Origin: Chloroflexota bacterium
GTDB taxonomy: Bacteria > Chloroflexota > Dormibacteria > Dormibacterales > Dormibacteraceae
Direction of reading: 5' to 3'
NCBI GenBank assembly: GCA_005880795.1
Contig: VBGP01000026.1
Coordinates: 1 to 38,769 of the forward strand
DNA: 38,769 nucleotides
Shown here: positions 23,334-32,893 of the stretch, in pieces
Position numbering within the stretch: position 1 is the stretch's first letter
Layout of the letters: each line of letters starts with the position of its first letter
Program-made: the position numbers and the translations under genes
Notes under the pieces: generated by a model
Database searches by the model: none
Seen by the model: only the letters and a program-made list of their open reading frames with translations
Told to the model about the DNA's origin: nothing

Positions 23334-24278
23334 ATGACCGCGTATGTTCTCCGGCGCCTGCTGTTGATGCTGCCGGTGGCATTTCTCGTCACGGTCGGCG
23401 TCTTCCTGCTCATCCACCTGAGCCCGGGCGATCCTGCGCTGATCATCCTGGGCGAGGACCGCAGCCCGCAGGCCATCGCGCAGATCCACCAGGAGCTCGG
23501 CCTCGACAAGCCGCTCTACGTCCAGTACGTCATCTGGCTCGGACACATCGGGCACGGCGACTGGGGCCGCTCGATCACTACCCACCAGCCGGTCGCCACC
23601 GCGATCACGGAGCGCCTGCCGGCGACTTTCGAACTCGGCCTCACGGCCCTGCTGTGGTCGCTGCTCGTCGCGATTCCACTTGGCACGATTGCGGCGGTCC
23701 GGAGAGGTTCGGTCGCGGACCAGGTCGCGACCGGAATCACGGTTGCCGGGGTGTCGATCCCCAACTTCTTCATCGGCATCGTCTTGATCTTCTTGCTGTC
23801 GGTGTCCCTGCGCATGTTCCCCTTCGGCGGCTACGTCCCCTTCCTTCAGGATCCGCTGGAGAGCCTGCGCCACGTCGCGCTGCCTGCGATCGCCCTCGGC
23901 ACCGCGGGAGCCGCGATCAACATGCGCTTCACCCGGTCTTCGATGATCGAGGTGCTCAACCACGACTACATTCGCACCGCGCGGGCCAAAGGAGCATCGT
24001 GGCGGCGCGTCGTTTTCGTCCACGCGTTGAAGAACGCGCTCATCCCGGTCGTTACGATCATCGGCCTTCAGATCGGCGGGATCATCGAAGGAGCCGTGGT
24101 CACCGAGACGGTGTTCACATGGCCGGGCGTCGGGCGCCTCGCCGTCGAATCGATCTTCAACCGCGATTACACGGTCGTGCAGGGCATCGTGCTGCTTGCC
24201 GCCTTCTCTTACATGGTCGCGAATCTGCTGGTCGACCTGGCGTACGCCTGGCTTGATCCCCGGATCTCCTACGCATGA
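23334..24278 (+). CDS. dppB: Dipeptide/oligopeptide ABC transporter permease (DppB-like)
   Basis: A 314-residue permease beginning YVLRRLLLMLPVAFLVT, the classic DppB N-terminus, then HLSPGDPA, GLDKPLYVQYVIWL, GDWGRSI and the coupling helix DYIRTARAKGASWRRVVFVH. The C-terminus DLAYAWLDPRISY is also family-typical. It has six helices with a large external loop after the first. It starts 37 bases after the binding protein and overlaps the next permease as ATGA (24275-24278). Confidence 0.93.
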   Translation: MTAYVLRRLLLMLPVAFLVTVGVFLLIHLSPGDPALIILGEDRSPQAIAQIHQELGLDKPLYVQYVIWLGHIGHGDWGRSITTHQPVATAITERLPATFELGLTALLWSLLVAIPLGTIAAVRRGSVADQVATGITVAGVSIPNFFIGIVLIFLLSVSLRMFPFGGYVPFLQDPLESLRHVALPAIALGTAGAAINMRFTRSSMIEVLNHDYIRTARAKGASWRRVVFVHALKNALIPVVTIIGLQIGGIIEGAVVTETVFTWPGVGRLAVESIFNRDYTVVQGIVLLAAFSYMVANLLVDLAYAWLDPRISYA

Positions 24279-25159
24279 GCAACGCTCCCGCGATAGTCGC
24301 CGCCCAGGAGCCGATCCGGCGGACACCGGTCGCGCTGCTCGAGCTGATGCGTGGCCACCGCCGGGTTATGGCCTCTTTCGTGTTGGTCGCGCTCCTCTTC
24401 CTCGTCGCAATCCTCTCGCCTGTGATCTCACCGCACGACCCGCTTGGGGTGAGCCCCGACAACTCGTATCTCCCTCCCCTGACTCCCGGACACGTCCTGG
24501 GCACGGACGAGCTGGGGCGTGATCTGTTGAGCCGAATCCTGTGGGGATCGCGTGTATCGCTTCCGGTGGCCTTCGTCGCGGTGGCCGTTGGGCTTTTCGG
24601 AGGCGGACTCATCGGGCTGGTCAGCGGATACGCCGGCGGGATCGCCGACCTGCTTCTAATGCGCTTGGTCGATGCGCTGCTGGCTTTCCCCGGCCTCATC
24701 CTGGCCATCGCCGTCGTGGCCGCGCTCGGACCGGGCCTCCGTAACGCGATGATCGCCATCGGCATCGTCGCCGTCCCGGTTTATGCGCGCCTGGTGCGGG
24801 CGGTCGTGCTCCAGCTCAAACAGATGGAGTTCATCGTGGCGACGCGGTCGCTTGGCGCGACGCCGCTTCGGCTCGTACTGCGCCACCTGATCCCGAACCT
24901 GCTGAACCCGATCATTGTGCAGGTGTCGCTCTCGGCGGGCTTTGCGATTCTCGCCGAGGCAACGCTCTCCTTCCTGGGCCTGGGCGCGCAGCTTCCGACC
25001 CCCGACTGGGGACAGATGATCAACTCCGGTGCGTCATTCCTGAACAACGACCCCTGGCTCGCCATCGTCCCTGGGGCTGCGATCTCGATCACCGTCTACA
25101 GCTTCAACCTGCTCGGCGACTCGCTGCGCGACGCTCTCGACCCAAGGCTGCGCTCCTGA
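24275..25159 (+). CDS. dppC: Dipeptide/oligopeptide ABC transporter permease (DppC-like)
   Basis: The 294-residue second permease has a cytoplasmic N-terminus, one early helix (VMASFVLVALLFLVAIL), the loop LGTDELGRDLLSRILWGSR, the coupling motif EFIVATRSLGATPLRLVLRH and a C-terminal NLLGDSLRDALDPRLRS, all DppC signatures. It forms the heterodimeric pore with the preceding gene. The stop and the next ATG share one base (TGATG). Confidence 0.93.
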   Translation: MSNAPAIVAAQEPIRRTPVALLELMRGHRRVMASFVLVALLFLVAILSPVISPHDPLGVSPDNSYLPPLTPGHVLGTDELGRDLLSRILWGSRVSLPVAFVAVAVGLFGGGLIGLVSGYAGGIADLLLMRLVDALLAFPGLILAIAVVAALGPGLRNAMIAIGIVAVPVYARLVRAVVLQLKQMEFIVATRSLGATPLRLVLRHLIPNLLNPIIVQVSLSAGFAILAEATLSFLGLGAQLPTPDWGQMINSGASFLNNDPWLAIVPGAAISITVYSFNLLGDSLRDALDPRLRS

Positions 25160-26160
25160 TGGCCTTCGCGCACCTGCTCGAGGTCGATGACATCCACTCC
25201 CACCTCACGGTCAAGGACGGCACCGTCTCGGCGGTCAACGGCGTCTCCTTCACCGTGGATGCCGGCGAGACGCTCGGCATCGTCGGCGAATCTGGATCCG
25301 GCAAGTCGATGACCGCGCTTTCGATCATGCGCCTGCTGCCTCGGAGCGGGAGCATCGTCCGCGGCAAGGTCACGTTCAAGGGCCGCGTCCTCACCGAGCT
25401 CTCCGAGGAAGAGATGGAGTCGATTCGCGGGACCGAGATAGCCATGATCTTCCAGGACCCGATGACGTCTCTCAACCCGGTCTACCGGACCGGGTGGCAG
25501 GTCGGCGAACCGCTGCGTATCCACCGCCACGTCGACACGCGAACATCGATCAAGGCTGCCGTGGACCTCTTCAAGAAGGTTGGCATCCCCGACGCGTCAA
25601 AGCGCGTCGGCGAGTTCCCGCACATGTTCTCGGGCGGCATGCGCCAGCGGGCCATGATCGCGATGGGATTGAGCACGAGCCCAAGCCTGCTCATCGCGGA
25701 CGAACCAACGACCGCTCTCGACGTAACGATCCAGGCGCAGATCCTCGAGCTCTTGAGGACGCTCAACCGCGACTACGGCACCGCGACGATCCTGATCACC
25801 CACAACCTCGGTGTGGTCGCGGGGATGTGTGATCGGGTCATCGTCATGTACGCCGGACGCGTGGTCGAGCAGGGACGGACGGAGGACGTTTTCGCCAGGC
25901 CCGAGCATCCATACACGTGGTCACTGCTGCGCTCGATCCCGCGACTCGACGCGGACGAGCATGAGCCGCTGAAACCAATTGACGGGTCGCCTCCGGACAT
26001 GATCCGGCTCCCGACTGGGTGCAAGTTCACGCCGCGCTGCCCTTTCGCCATCGCTCGCTGCGCAAAGGAGGAGCCGGAACTCTTGGCGGTGCGCGACCAG
26101 CTGTCTCGGTGCTGGGTCACTCAAGGTGGTGTCACGCTCGACGGCGCGGACCTTGGCTGA
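25159..26160 (+). CDS. dppD: Oligopeptide ABC transporter ATP-binding protein (DppD-like)
   Basis: This 333-residue ATPase has Walker [10 protein letters not shown]-loop [14 protein letters not shown], signature [16 protein letters not shown], Walker [15 protein letters not shown] and switch [12 protein letters not shown]. The C-terminal oligopeptide extension carries [14 protein letters not shown], the cysteine cluster seen in Opp/Dpp ATPases. It pairs with the following ATPase to drive uptake. Confidence 0.93.
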   Translation: MAFAHLLEVDDIHSHLTVKDGTVSAVNGVSFTVDAGETLGIVGESGSGKSMTALSIMRLLPRSGSIVRGKVTFKGRVLTELSEEEMESIRGTEIAMIFQDPMTSLNPVYRTGWQVGEPLRIHRHVDTRTSIKAAVDLFKKVGIPDASKRVGEFPHMFSGGMRQRAMIAMGLSTSPSLLIADEPTTALDVTIQAQILELLRTLNRDYGTATILITHNLGVVAGMCDRVIVMYAGRVVEQGRTEDVFARPEHPYTWSLLRSIPRLDADEHEPLKPIDGSPPDMIRLPTGCKFTPRCPFAIARCAKEEPELLAVRDQLSRCWVTQGGVTLDGADLG

Positions 26161-27178
26161 GGCGCCGCCGCGGGGGTCCGCTCCTGGATGGACGCCGGCC
26201 GAGCCTCTCGTCGAGGTGCGAGGGCTTCGGACATGGTTCCCCGTGCGCTCGGGCGTGATCAGTCGGGTGGTCGGCCAGATCCGTGCCGTCGACGGAGTCG
26301 ACCTCGATATCAGGCAGGGCGAGACGCTCGGCCTGGTCGGCGAGTCGGGATGCGGCAAGTCGACCCTGGGCAGGTCGATCCTGCGCCTGGTCCAGCCGAC
26401 CGCCGGCCAGGTGCGCTTCAAGGGCCGGGACATCCTGCGGATGGGGTCGCGCGCGATGAGGCGGATGAGGCGCGACATGGCGATCATCTTTCAGGATCCC
26501 TTCGCCTCGCTCGACCCGCGCCAGACGGTGGCCGATATCCTCGGTGAGGCGCTCGACATCCATCACCTCGCCCGCACGCCGCGTGCGCGCAAGGAGCGGG
26601 TTTCCGAGCTGCTCGGACTCGTCGGCCTTGCGACCGATTTCGCCGGCCGATATCCGCACGAGTTCTCGGGCGGCCAGCGACAGCGCATCGGGATCGCGCG
26701 CGCCCTGGCGGTGGATCCATCGTTCATCGTGTGCGACGAGCCCATCTCGGCGCTCGACGTGTCGATCCAAGCACAGATCATCAACTTGCTCGAGCAGTTG
26801 CAAGAGAAATTCAACCTGACCTATCTCTTCATCGCCCACGACTTGTCCGTGGTCAAGCACATCTCTGACCGCATCGCCGTCATGTACGTGGGCAAGGTGG
26901 TCGAGGTTTCCCCGGCGAGGGACCTGTATCGCCAACCCAAGCACCCATACACGGGCTCTCTGCTGTCGGCGATTCCCATCCCAGATCCGCGGCTCGAGCG
27001 ACACCGCGAGCGAATCATTCTCAAAGGCGACGTCGCATCGCCAATGAATCCGCCGAGCGGATGCCGGTTCCGAACAAGGTGCTTCAAGGCGCAGCCCCGA
27101 TGCGGAGAAACCGAGCCGGCGCTTGAGACGGTGAACCTCGGCGACCATAAGGCCGCCTGTTACTTCCCTCTGAGCTAG
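26126..27178 (+). CDS. dppF: Oligopeptide ABC transporter ATP-binding protein (DppF-like)
   Basis: This 350-residue ATPase has an N-terminal [17 protein letters not shown], a DppF-type feature, then Walker [27 protein letters not shown], signature [15 protein letters not shown], Walker [15 protein letters not shown] and the C-terminal [14 protein letters not shown] cluster. GTG 26126 overlaps dppD by 35 bases. TTG 26153, overlapping by eight, is the other possible start. The stop overlaps the convergent gamma-glutamyltransferase-family gene in CTAG. Confidence 0.93.
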   Translation: MVSRSTARTLAEAPPRGSAPGWTPAEPLVEVRGLRTWFPVRSGVISRVVGQIRAVDGVDLDIRQGETLGLVGESGCGKSTLGRSILRLVQPTAGQVRFKGRDILRMGSRAMRRMRRDMAIIFQDPFASLDPRQTVADILGEALDIHHLARTPRARKERVSELLGLVGLATDFAGRYPHEFSGGQRQRIGIARALAVDPSFIVCDEPISALDVSIQAQIINLLEQLQEKFNLTYLFIAHDLSVVKHISDRIAVMYVGKVVEVSPARDLYRQPKHPYTGSLLSAIPIPDPRLERHRERIILKGDVASPMNPPSGCRFRTRCFKAQPRCGETEPALETVNLGDHKAACYFPLS

Positions 27179-28944
27179 CGCCCCACGGCGTAGGCCTGAC
27201 CGCCGCGTGGGTTGGCGGCCGCCGAGAGCAGCCCCGTCTGGCTTTCGATCCCCACCGCACAGGTCCGGCCCAGCGACCACGGTTCCGCCTCGACCACCTC
27301 GTGACCTCGTCGTCGCAGGTCTTCCAGCACTCCCGACGGCATGGGTTCGCTGTGCAGGCGCCCAGGGTGCGCATCGTGCGGCGCAAACGAGCTTGGGAAG
27401 TGAGACGTGTGGAACATCGGCGCATCGATCGCGGCCTGAAGGTCCAGTCCGAACAGCGTGTGCGCGAGGAAGAACTCGAGCGTCCACTGGTCCTGCTGGT
27501 CACCGCCAGGCGTGCCGAACGCAAGCCGCGGTGCGCCGTCGCGGAGGGCGAGCGAGGGGCTCAGCGTCGTCCGTGGCCGCTTGCCGCCCTCGAGGTGGTT
27601 GGGATGCCCAGGGTCGAGGTTGAACATCTGGGCGCGTGTGCCGAGACAGAAGCCGAGCCCTGCGATCACGGGCGAGCTCTGCAGCCAGCCCCCGCTGGGA
27701 GTGCACGCGACCAGGTTGCCGTGACGGTCCGCGACGGCAACGTGCACGGTGTCGCCGCGCACCGCGCCGAGCGATTGGGAGCCGGTTCCCGTCCAGTGCC
27801 CGGGCCTCACCGCCTGCGCGTCGCGCCGCGGAAGGCGCGGCTCCATCCCCGACGGCGATCCAGGACGAAGCTCAGCTGAGGCGCGGTCGCCGACCAGCCG
27901 GCGCCGGGCCTCGGCGTATTCGGGCGACAGCAATTCGGCCAGCGGCACCTGCGCGAAGTCAGGATCCGCGTACCACGCCTCGCGGTCTGCGAACGCCAGC
28001 TTGGCGCACTCTGTGACGAGGTGGAGGTGCTCGGCGGACAGGAAATCCTTTGCTCCGAGCTCGTACGGCTCGAGCAGCCGCAGCTGCTGCAGGAAAACCG
28101 GGCCCTGGCTCCAGGGACCGCACTTGGCGACGGTCCAGCCTGCAAAGTCGGTTGAGACAGGCTCTTCGTGGCCGGCCTTGAAGGCGGCCATGTCGGCCGC
28201 CGTCAGAAATCCCGGATGCGGAGTCCCCGAGCTGTCCATCACGTGGCCACGGCAGTGTTGCTCGACCGCCTCAGCGACAAAACCCGAGTAGAACGATCGC
28301 GTCGCCGCCTCGATCTGCTCCTCCCTGCCCCCTGCCGACGACTCAGCCTCGCGCACGAGGCGCCGGTAGGTCGAGGCGAGATCGCGGTTGCGAAAAAGCT
28401 GCCACGAGCGTGGCATGCCACCTTCGAGGTAGGTCGCGGCTGAGGTCGGCCAGTGCTCCCGGAAGAGCGGCTCGACCATGGTGAGCGTATCGACGATTCG
28501 AGGCAGCAGCGGATAGCCCGATTCGGCGTAGCCGATAGCAAACTGCAAGATGTCCGCCAGCCGCCACGTACCGTGGTCGCGCAGCAGCGCCATCCATCCG
28601 CCGAATGCGCCTGGCACGCACGCGGCGATCAGGCCAGTGCCAGGGATCTCTGCGAGCTCCAGTTCGCGGACGTGCGCGATGGTCGCGGTAGCGGGAGCCG
28701 GCCCCTGGCCGCAGACAACTTCGGCGCGCCCGCGCGTTGTGTCCCACAGCAGGATCGGCACCTCTCCGCCGAGTCCGTTCAGATGAGGCTCCACGACCTG
28801 GAGCACGAACCCGGCGGCACACGCGGCGTCAAAGGCGTTGCCTCCGCGATCGAGCACCGTCATCGCGCACTGGGACGCAAGCCAGTGGGTCGAGCTGGCC
28901 ACGCCGAACGTGCCTTTGACCTCGGGCCGCGTGGTGAAGGTCAT
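27175..28944 (-). CDS. Gamma-glutamyltransferase/glutathione hydrolase family protein
   Basis: The 589-residue protein has the Ntn-hydrolase layout of the Ggt family: [22 protein letters not shown], then [10 protein letters not shown] and a large subunit, the predicted autocleavage site before Thr in GDTVHVAV (TTHxSV in E. coli Ggt), SGGWLQSSP and [12 protein letters not shown] in the small subunit. The N-terminus has no signal peptide, unlike periplasmic Ggt, so it may be a cytoplasmic acylase- or hydrolase-type member of the family. The second Thr after the cleavage point is Val here. It lies six bases after the ABC-2 permease gene, hence probably in that operon, and is convergent with the peptide importer. 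Confidence 0.88.
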   Translation of the reverse strand: MTFTTRPEVKGTFGVASSTHWLASQCAMTVLDRGGNAFDAACAAGFVLQVVEPHLNGLGGEVPILLWDTTRGRAEVVCGQGPAPATATIAHVRELELAEIPGTGLIAACVPGAFGGWMALLRDHGTWRLADILQFAIGYAESGYPLLPRIVDTLTMVEPLFREHWPTSAATYLEGGMPRSWQLFRNRDLASTYRRLVREAESSAGGREEQIEAATRSFYSGFVAEAVEQHCRGHVMDSSGTPHPGFLTAADMAAFKAGHEEPVSTDFAGWTVAKCGPWSQGPVFLQQLRLLEPYELGAKDFLSAEHLHLVTECAKLAFADREAWYADPDFAQVPLAELLSPEYAEARRRLVGDRASAELRPGSPSGMEPRLPRRDAQAVRPGHWTGTGSQSLGAVRGDTVHVAVADRHGNLVACTPSGGWLQSSPVIAGLGFCLGTRAQMFNLDPGHPNHLEGGKRPRTTLSPSLALRDGAPRLAFGTPGGDQQDQWTLEFFLAHTLFGLDLQAAIDAPMFHTSHFPSSFAPHDAHPGRLHSEPMPSGVLEDLRRRGHEVVEAEPWSLGRTCAVGIESQTGLLSAAANPRGGQAYAVGR

Positions 28945-28950
28945 CTCGAC

Positions 28951-29751
28951 TCAGTAAGCCTCCTGCAGTCCGCCGCGGCGGGCCCAGTTCTCGAGCAGCC
29001 GGAACAGCAGATAACCGGCGAGTGCCCAGCTCAGGCCGACGAGCAGCTCGCCGGCGAGGAGCCCACCGACCTGACCGAGGGATGCCCCCGCGGCCGCATC
29101 GCGGGCGGCCTGGACGCCTCGGGTGAGCGGGAGGGCGAACGAGAGCACCTGCACCGCACCCGGAAGGCGGCTCACGGGGAAGTTGATGCCGCAAACGATG
29201 AGCAACAGGTAATAGACGATGTTGGCGATGATGATCGCGTCCCGCATCACGAGCCCGATGCTGCCGAACATCAAGCCAAGGCCCGCGGTGGTCAGCGAGA
29301 TCACCACCACGCACAGCGCCAAGAGCAGCAGGTTGGCATGCTGAAGATTGAGACCGAAGATGACTACCACGACCGCAAGTCCGATGACGACTGTGGCGAT
29401 GCCGTCGATGACGTTGACGAAGGCCCGGCTCAAAAAGGTGACCAACCGGTTGGCTGGTGACGCGAGGAGGATCGGGAGCGTTCCGTACTGGCGCTCGTTG
29501 GCGACAGTGGCGATGACTCCGAAGATCCCGGCGTTGGCCGTGAGCTGCAGCGCGTTGCCGAGGGCGAAGTAAAGGGCATTCTGGCGCCCCGTCGCGTACA
29601 CGCCGAGCTCGACGAAAAACAGGATCTGCGTGACCGGGAGCAGGACCTTGTACGCGACGTAGCCCTGCGGATTGGCCCATTGGAAAAGTGCTACGTATTG
29701 AAGGTAGGTCGAGCGGACGAAGACCTGACCCTCGAGGACGAGCCGTTTCAT
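28951..29751 (-). CDS. ABC-2-type transporter permease 2
   Basis: A 266-residue membrane protein starting MKRLVLEGQVFVRSTYLQYVA, an ABC-2 N-terminal amphipathic helix, then about six helices. ANERQYGTLPILLASPANRL is the typical 'E-x-G-T-L-xxLLxxP' loop of ABC-2 permeases, and GINFPVSRLPGAVQVLSFALP matches the family near the last helices. ATG 29751 overlaps the preceding permease stop (ATGA). It probably forms a heterodimer with permease 1 to export a drug, lipid or polymer. Confidence 0.88.
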   Translation of the reverse strand: MKRLVLEGQVFVRSTYLQYVALFQWANPQGYVAYKVLLPVTQILFFVELGVYATGRQNALYFALGNALQLTANAGIFGVIATVANERQYGTLPILLASPANRLVTFLSRAFVNVIDGIATVVIGLAVVVVIFGLNLQHANLLLLALCVVVISLTTAGLGLMFGSIGLVMRDAIIIANIVYYLLLIVCGINFPVSRLPGAVQVLSFALPLTRGVQAARDAAAGASLGQVGGLLAGELLVGLSWALAGYLLFRLLENWARRGGLQEAY

Positions 29752-30533
29752 ACCATCGCCAGCTGGCCCGACATCCTTGCCCTGCGCTCGACCAGCGAGT
29801 AGAGAAAGTAGGCGCCGGCCAGGTAGGCGAGGCTGAGCCCAATGGTCGCGAGCCACCACGACGCATAGTCATGAGGGCCCTCGGAAAGCGTCGACGCGTA
29901 GAGCGCCCGCACCGCCCAAGTCGGGCCGAGTACTCCGGCGACGCCCTGCGCCCACGGCGCAAGGATCGCCACTGGGAACATGAATCCACAGAGCACGTAG
30001 ACGCCGAGCTCGAAACCGTTGAGCATGCTGAACGCCCAGCGCCACAATGCAAACAGCGGCGTCAGCGTCAGCGCGATACAGAAGAACGAAAGCGTCAGGA
30101 CGCCGAGCGAGATTACAAAACGGCCGGCGTCGAGAGCCGGAAGGACCGCGTGGAATCCGAAGTACGCAAACGCGGCGGTAGGCAGAAACGCGAGAAGGCC
30201 AAAAAGCAGGCCTCCACAGATCTTTCCAAGCAAGATCACCCAGAGCGGGGTCGGTGTGGCAAAGATCTGCTCGAGCGTTCCGTTCCAGCGTTCGTCCTGG
30301 ATGCCGTTTCCGCCGTCCAGGTACGCGACCGACCAGTATCCGATCAGCCCACCGCCCAGGACTCCGTATACGACGTGCGACGAGGCGGCGCCCGGGGTGC
30401 TCAGGACGTACAGGCCGACCGCGGCGAACAGCACTGGAAAGACCAGCCAGTTCAGGTAAGCCCAGGGACTGATGACGCGGAGCCGCATGCTGACTCGAAA
30501 CGCGCTCAATGCTGCGCGGGCGAGACTTCTCAT
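29748..30533 (-). CDS. ABC-2-type transporter permease 1
   Basis: This 261-residue membrane protein has AFRVSMRLRVISPWAYLNWL at the start and IQDERWNGTLEQIFATPTPL as the characteristic loop. FMFPVAILAPWAQ corresponds to the FPxxxLP region of ABC-2 permeases. The start ATG 30533 overlaps the ATPase stop (ATGA, 30530-30533). A much longer open frame upstream (to 31256) is the shadow of the ATPase gene. Substrate unknown. Confidence 0.88.
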   Translation of the reverse strand: MRSLARAALSAFRVSMRLRVISPWAYLNWLVFPVLFAAVGLYVLSTPGAASSHVVYGVLGGGLIGYWSVAYLDGGNGIQDERWNGTLEQIFATPTPLWVILLGKICGGLLFGLLAFLPTAAFAYFGFHAVLPALDAGRFVISLGVLTLSFFCIALTLTPLFALWRWAFSMLNGFELGVYVLCGFMFPVAILAPWAQGVAGVLGPTWAVRALYASTLSEGPHDYASWWLATIGLSLAYLAGAYFLYSLVERRARMSGQLAMV

Positions 30534-31510
30534 CGCGAGTCGCCAATCAGTTGCACGTATGCGTCCTCGAGGGTCGGCTCGCGCGAGCTGACCTTCTCCA
30601 ATCGGATGCCGTCGAGGATGACGCCGAGCTGGGTCATCACCTCTGCAGGCCGCGCGCAGTGGACGGTGACGACCTGCGCGAGCTCGTGCTCCGAGATGGC
30701 CACCGACGTGACGCCCGGCAGGCTTCGCAAACCAGCCAGCCTCTCGACCGGCATCCCTACGACCTCGAACTCGACGATGCCCTGGTCCTGCACCAGCGTC
30801 TTGATGCTGCTTGGTGTGCCTTCGGCGACGATCGCCCCGTCCCTGATCACCGCGATCCGGTCGCATATCGCGTCGGCCTCGAACATGTAGTGGGTCGTCA
30901 GGAAGACCGTCTTGCCTGCGTCCGCGAGCTCCCTGACGATCAACCGCAGCTCGCGGGCCCCGACCGGGTCGAGGCCGATCGTCGGCTCGTCCAGGAACAA
31001 GACGTCGGGATCGTTGAGCAGCCCTCGCGCGAGGTGCAGGCGCTGCTTCATGCCGCGGGAGTAGAGCTCGACCCTGTCCCGTTCTCTGCCCAGGAGGCCC
31101 AGCCGCTCCAGCAGCTCGGGAATCCTCCGTCGCGAGACAGCGGGTGGGATTCGATAAAGGTCGGCGAAGTAACGCAGGTTGTCGAGTCCGGACAGGCGCC
31201 AGTAAAGGCCACGCTCGCCGCCGAAGACGAACCCGATCCGCTTGCGCAGCGCCCACTGCTCCTTGACCGCGTCCAGGCCCAACACCAGCGCGGACCCCGA
31301 GGTGGGCAGCAAGAGGGTGGTGAAGATCTTGACCATGGTGGTCTTCCCCGCTCCGTTGGGACCGAGCAGACCAAAGAGCTCTCCCGGCGCGATTTTCAGG
31401 TCGACGCCACGGAGCGCCGCGCGCTCGACGCGCTCGCGCCGAAAGACGCCGCGTGTCGTCGTGTAAGTTTTGCGAAGCTCACGTGCTTCGATCGCAGGCT
31501 GAGTTGCCAT
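30530..31510 (-). CDS. ABC-2 exporter ATP-binding protein
   Basis: This 326-residue ATPase has Walker A GPNGAGKTT (50-58), a YSRGMKQRLHLARGL signature (SRGMK variant common in ABC-2 exporters), Walker B VLFLDEPTIGLDP and switch FLTTHYMFEAD. The C-terminal 80 residues form the DrrA-like regulatory domain (VEFEVVGMPVERLAGL, VHCARPAEVM, EPTLEDAYVQL). It heads an operon with two permeases and the gamma-glutamyltransferase-family gene. ATG 31510 lies 22 bases from the divergent DUF6457 gene, so the two promoters must overlap. Confidence 0.92.
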   Translation of the reverse strand: MATQPAIEARELRKTYTTTRGVFRRERVERAALRGVDLKIAPGELFGLLGPNGAGKTTMVKIFTTLLLPTSGSALVLGLDAVKEQWALRKRIGFVFGGERGLYWRLSGLDNLRYFADLYRIPPAVSRRRIPELLERLGLLGRERDRVELYSRGMKQRLHLARGLLNDPDVLFLDEPTIGLDPVGARELRLIVRELADAGKTVFLTTHYMFEADAICDRIAVIRDGAIVAEGTPSSIKTLVQDQGIVEFEVVGMPVERLAGLRSLPGVTSVAISEHELAQVVTVHCARPAEVMTQLGVILDGIRLEKVSSREPTLEDAYVQLIGDSR

Positions 31511-31532
31511 AAGGCCTCTAGGCTAATGGCTC

Positions 31533-31823
31533 ATGAATCAGTTCTTCGAAGCGCTCGGTCAGGACTGGGTCGACGCCGCGCTGAAGCGTGGCGCCAGCAT
31601 CGGAAAGCCGGAGCTGGACTCGCGGGTCGCCCTCGAGCTGCTCGAGCTGGCGCGCGTGGCGGCGCATACGCAGGAGCGGCGGTTCGCTCCGCTCACGTGT
31701 TACCTAGCGGGTGTGGCGGCTGAGCGGCTGCGTGCGGAGACGCAGCTCGATGAAGAGGCGGTGGCCGCGTTCATCCTCGAGGTGAGACAGAAGCTGGAGG
31801 CCGAGAACCCCCGACCGACCTAA
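31533..31823 (+). CDS. DUF6457-like small helical protein
   Basis: A 96-residue all-helical protein. VALELLELARVAAHTQERRFAPLTCYLAGVAAER matches in pattern the DUF6457 domain (LLxLAxxVAHxxERxxAPLTxFLxG), which I recall as a partner of, or fusion to, MobA molybdenum cofactor guanylyltransferase in actinobacteria. Its location beside a formate dehydrogenase locus, which needs a bis-guanylate molybdopterin cofactor, fits a role in cofactor supply, but this is inference. The stop overlaps the mrp stop in CTAA. Confidence 0.72.
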   Translation: MNQFFEALGQDWVDAALKRGASIGKPELDSRVALELLELARVAAHTQERRFAPLTCYLAGVAAERLRAETQLDEEAVAAFILEVRQKLEAENPRPT

Positions 31824-32893
31824 CGGACGCTGATCACCGGCAGTTGACGGAAGCTCTGCACAGAGAGTCGCGCGGCCACCGCGGACGCGACCTTGCGGAG
31901 CGCCTGGGCGCCTGCGGTGTCTGGCCGCGACACCACAACCGGTACGCCCGCGTCGGCCTCTTCCCGGATCGCGCTCTCGAGCGGGATCGCTCCAAGGTAA
32001 GGGGTCCCCAAACGCTGCGCCGCGCGTTCGACCTGCCCATGATCGAAGACGTGGTGCTCCTCGCCGCATTTGCTGCAGACAAACCAGCTCATGTTCTCGA
32101 TCAGGCCGAGCGGGTTGACGTTCAGGCCACGAAACATCTGGAGCGATTTCACCGCGATTTTCAGCGCCGCCTCCTGCGGGGTGCACACGATCGCGACGCC
32201 GGAAAGCGGGACCGCCTGCGCAAGGGTCAGCGAGGCGTCACCCGTGCCCGGTGGCAGGTCGACCACGAGGTAATCGAGCTCGCCCCACGTGACATCGGAC
32301 AGCAGCTGCTCGATGGCACGGGAGACCATCGGCCCTCGCCACACCATGGCCTTGTCGGCGCCGGCCAGCAGGCCGATCGAGATGAGCTTCATCCCGTATG
32401 CCTCGAGCGGGACCAGTTTCTGGTCGCGCACTTGTGGCGTGCCGTCGACGCCGAGCATCCCGGGCACCGATGGACCGTAGATGTCCGCGTCGAGCAGGCC
32501 AACGCGCGCGCCGGAGGTCTGCAGCGACGCGGCCAGGTTGACCGCGACAGTCGACTTGCCCACGCCACCCTTGCCCGATGCGACGGCAATGATGTGCTTT
32601 ACGCCGGGGATCGCGCCGGTCCGCGCGCCGCCGTTGAAGGGGTTGCGGACGTTGGCCGTCATACGCAGATCGACCGCGGTCACCCCGGGGATCCCGCTCA
32701 CCAGGTCGTGCGCGAGCGCCTGGAAACGATCCCGCACCGGGCACGCCGGTGTGGTCAGCTCGAACGTGAAGCTCACCGTGCCCTCACCCGAGATCGCCAG
32801 GTCTTTGATCATGCCGAGGCTCACCACATCGCGGCCGAGGTCGGGGTCTTTGATCGCGGCCAGGACCGCGAGCACCTCTTCCTTACTGGGCAC
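31820..32893 (-). CDS. mrp: Mrp/ApbC-type iron-sulfur cluster carrier ATPase
   Basis: The 357-residue protein has an N-terminal MIP18/DUF59 domain (1-80; IKDPDLGRDVVSLGMI, with TTPACPVRD), then a P-loop domain with the deviant Walker A GKGGVGKST (107-115), LLDADIYGPSVPGMLG, YLVVDLPPGTGDA and the cluster-binding pair CSKC in ENMSWFVCSKCGEEH. It assembles or delivers [4Fe-4S] clusters. It overlaps the end of the NrfD-like gene by 11 bases, so it is the last gene of the formate dehydrogenase operon, whose two subunits together need five clusters. Confidence 0.93.
   Translation of the reverse strand: MPSKEEVLAVLAAIKDPDLGRDVVSLGMIKDLAISGEGTVSFTFELTTPACPVRDRFQALAHDLVSGIPGVTAVDLRMTANVRNPFNGGARTGAIPGVKHIIAVASGKGGVGKSTVAVNLAASLQTSGARVGLLDADIYGPSVPGMLGVDGTPQVRDQKLVPLEAYGMKLISIGLLAGADKAMVWRGPMVSRAIEQLLSDVTWGELDYLVVDLPPGTGDASLTLAQAVPLSGVAIVCTPQEAALKIAVKSLQMFRGLNVNPLGLIENMSWFVCSKCGEEHHVFDHGQVERAAQRLGTPYLGAIPLESAIREEADAGVPVVVSRPDTAGAQALRKVASAVAARLSVQSFRQLPVISVR

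Noticed and set aside
23244-24326. 360-codon minus-strand open frame
   Set aside because: It is antisense to the DppB-like permease; low-complexity charged sequence without a domain.
29688-31723. Long plus-strand open frames (400 and 404 codons)
   Set aside because: They are antisense to the ABC-2 exporter genes, whose ATPase motifs are complete on the minus strand.
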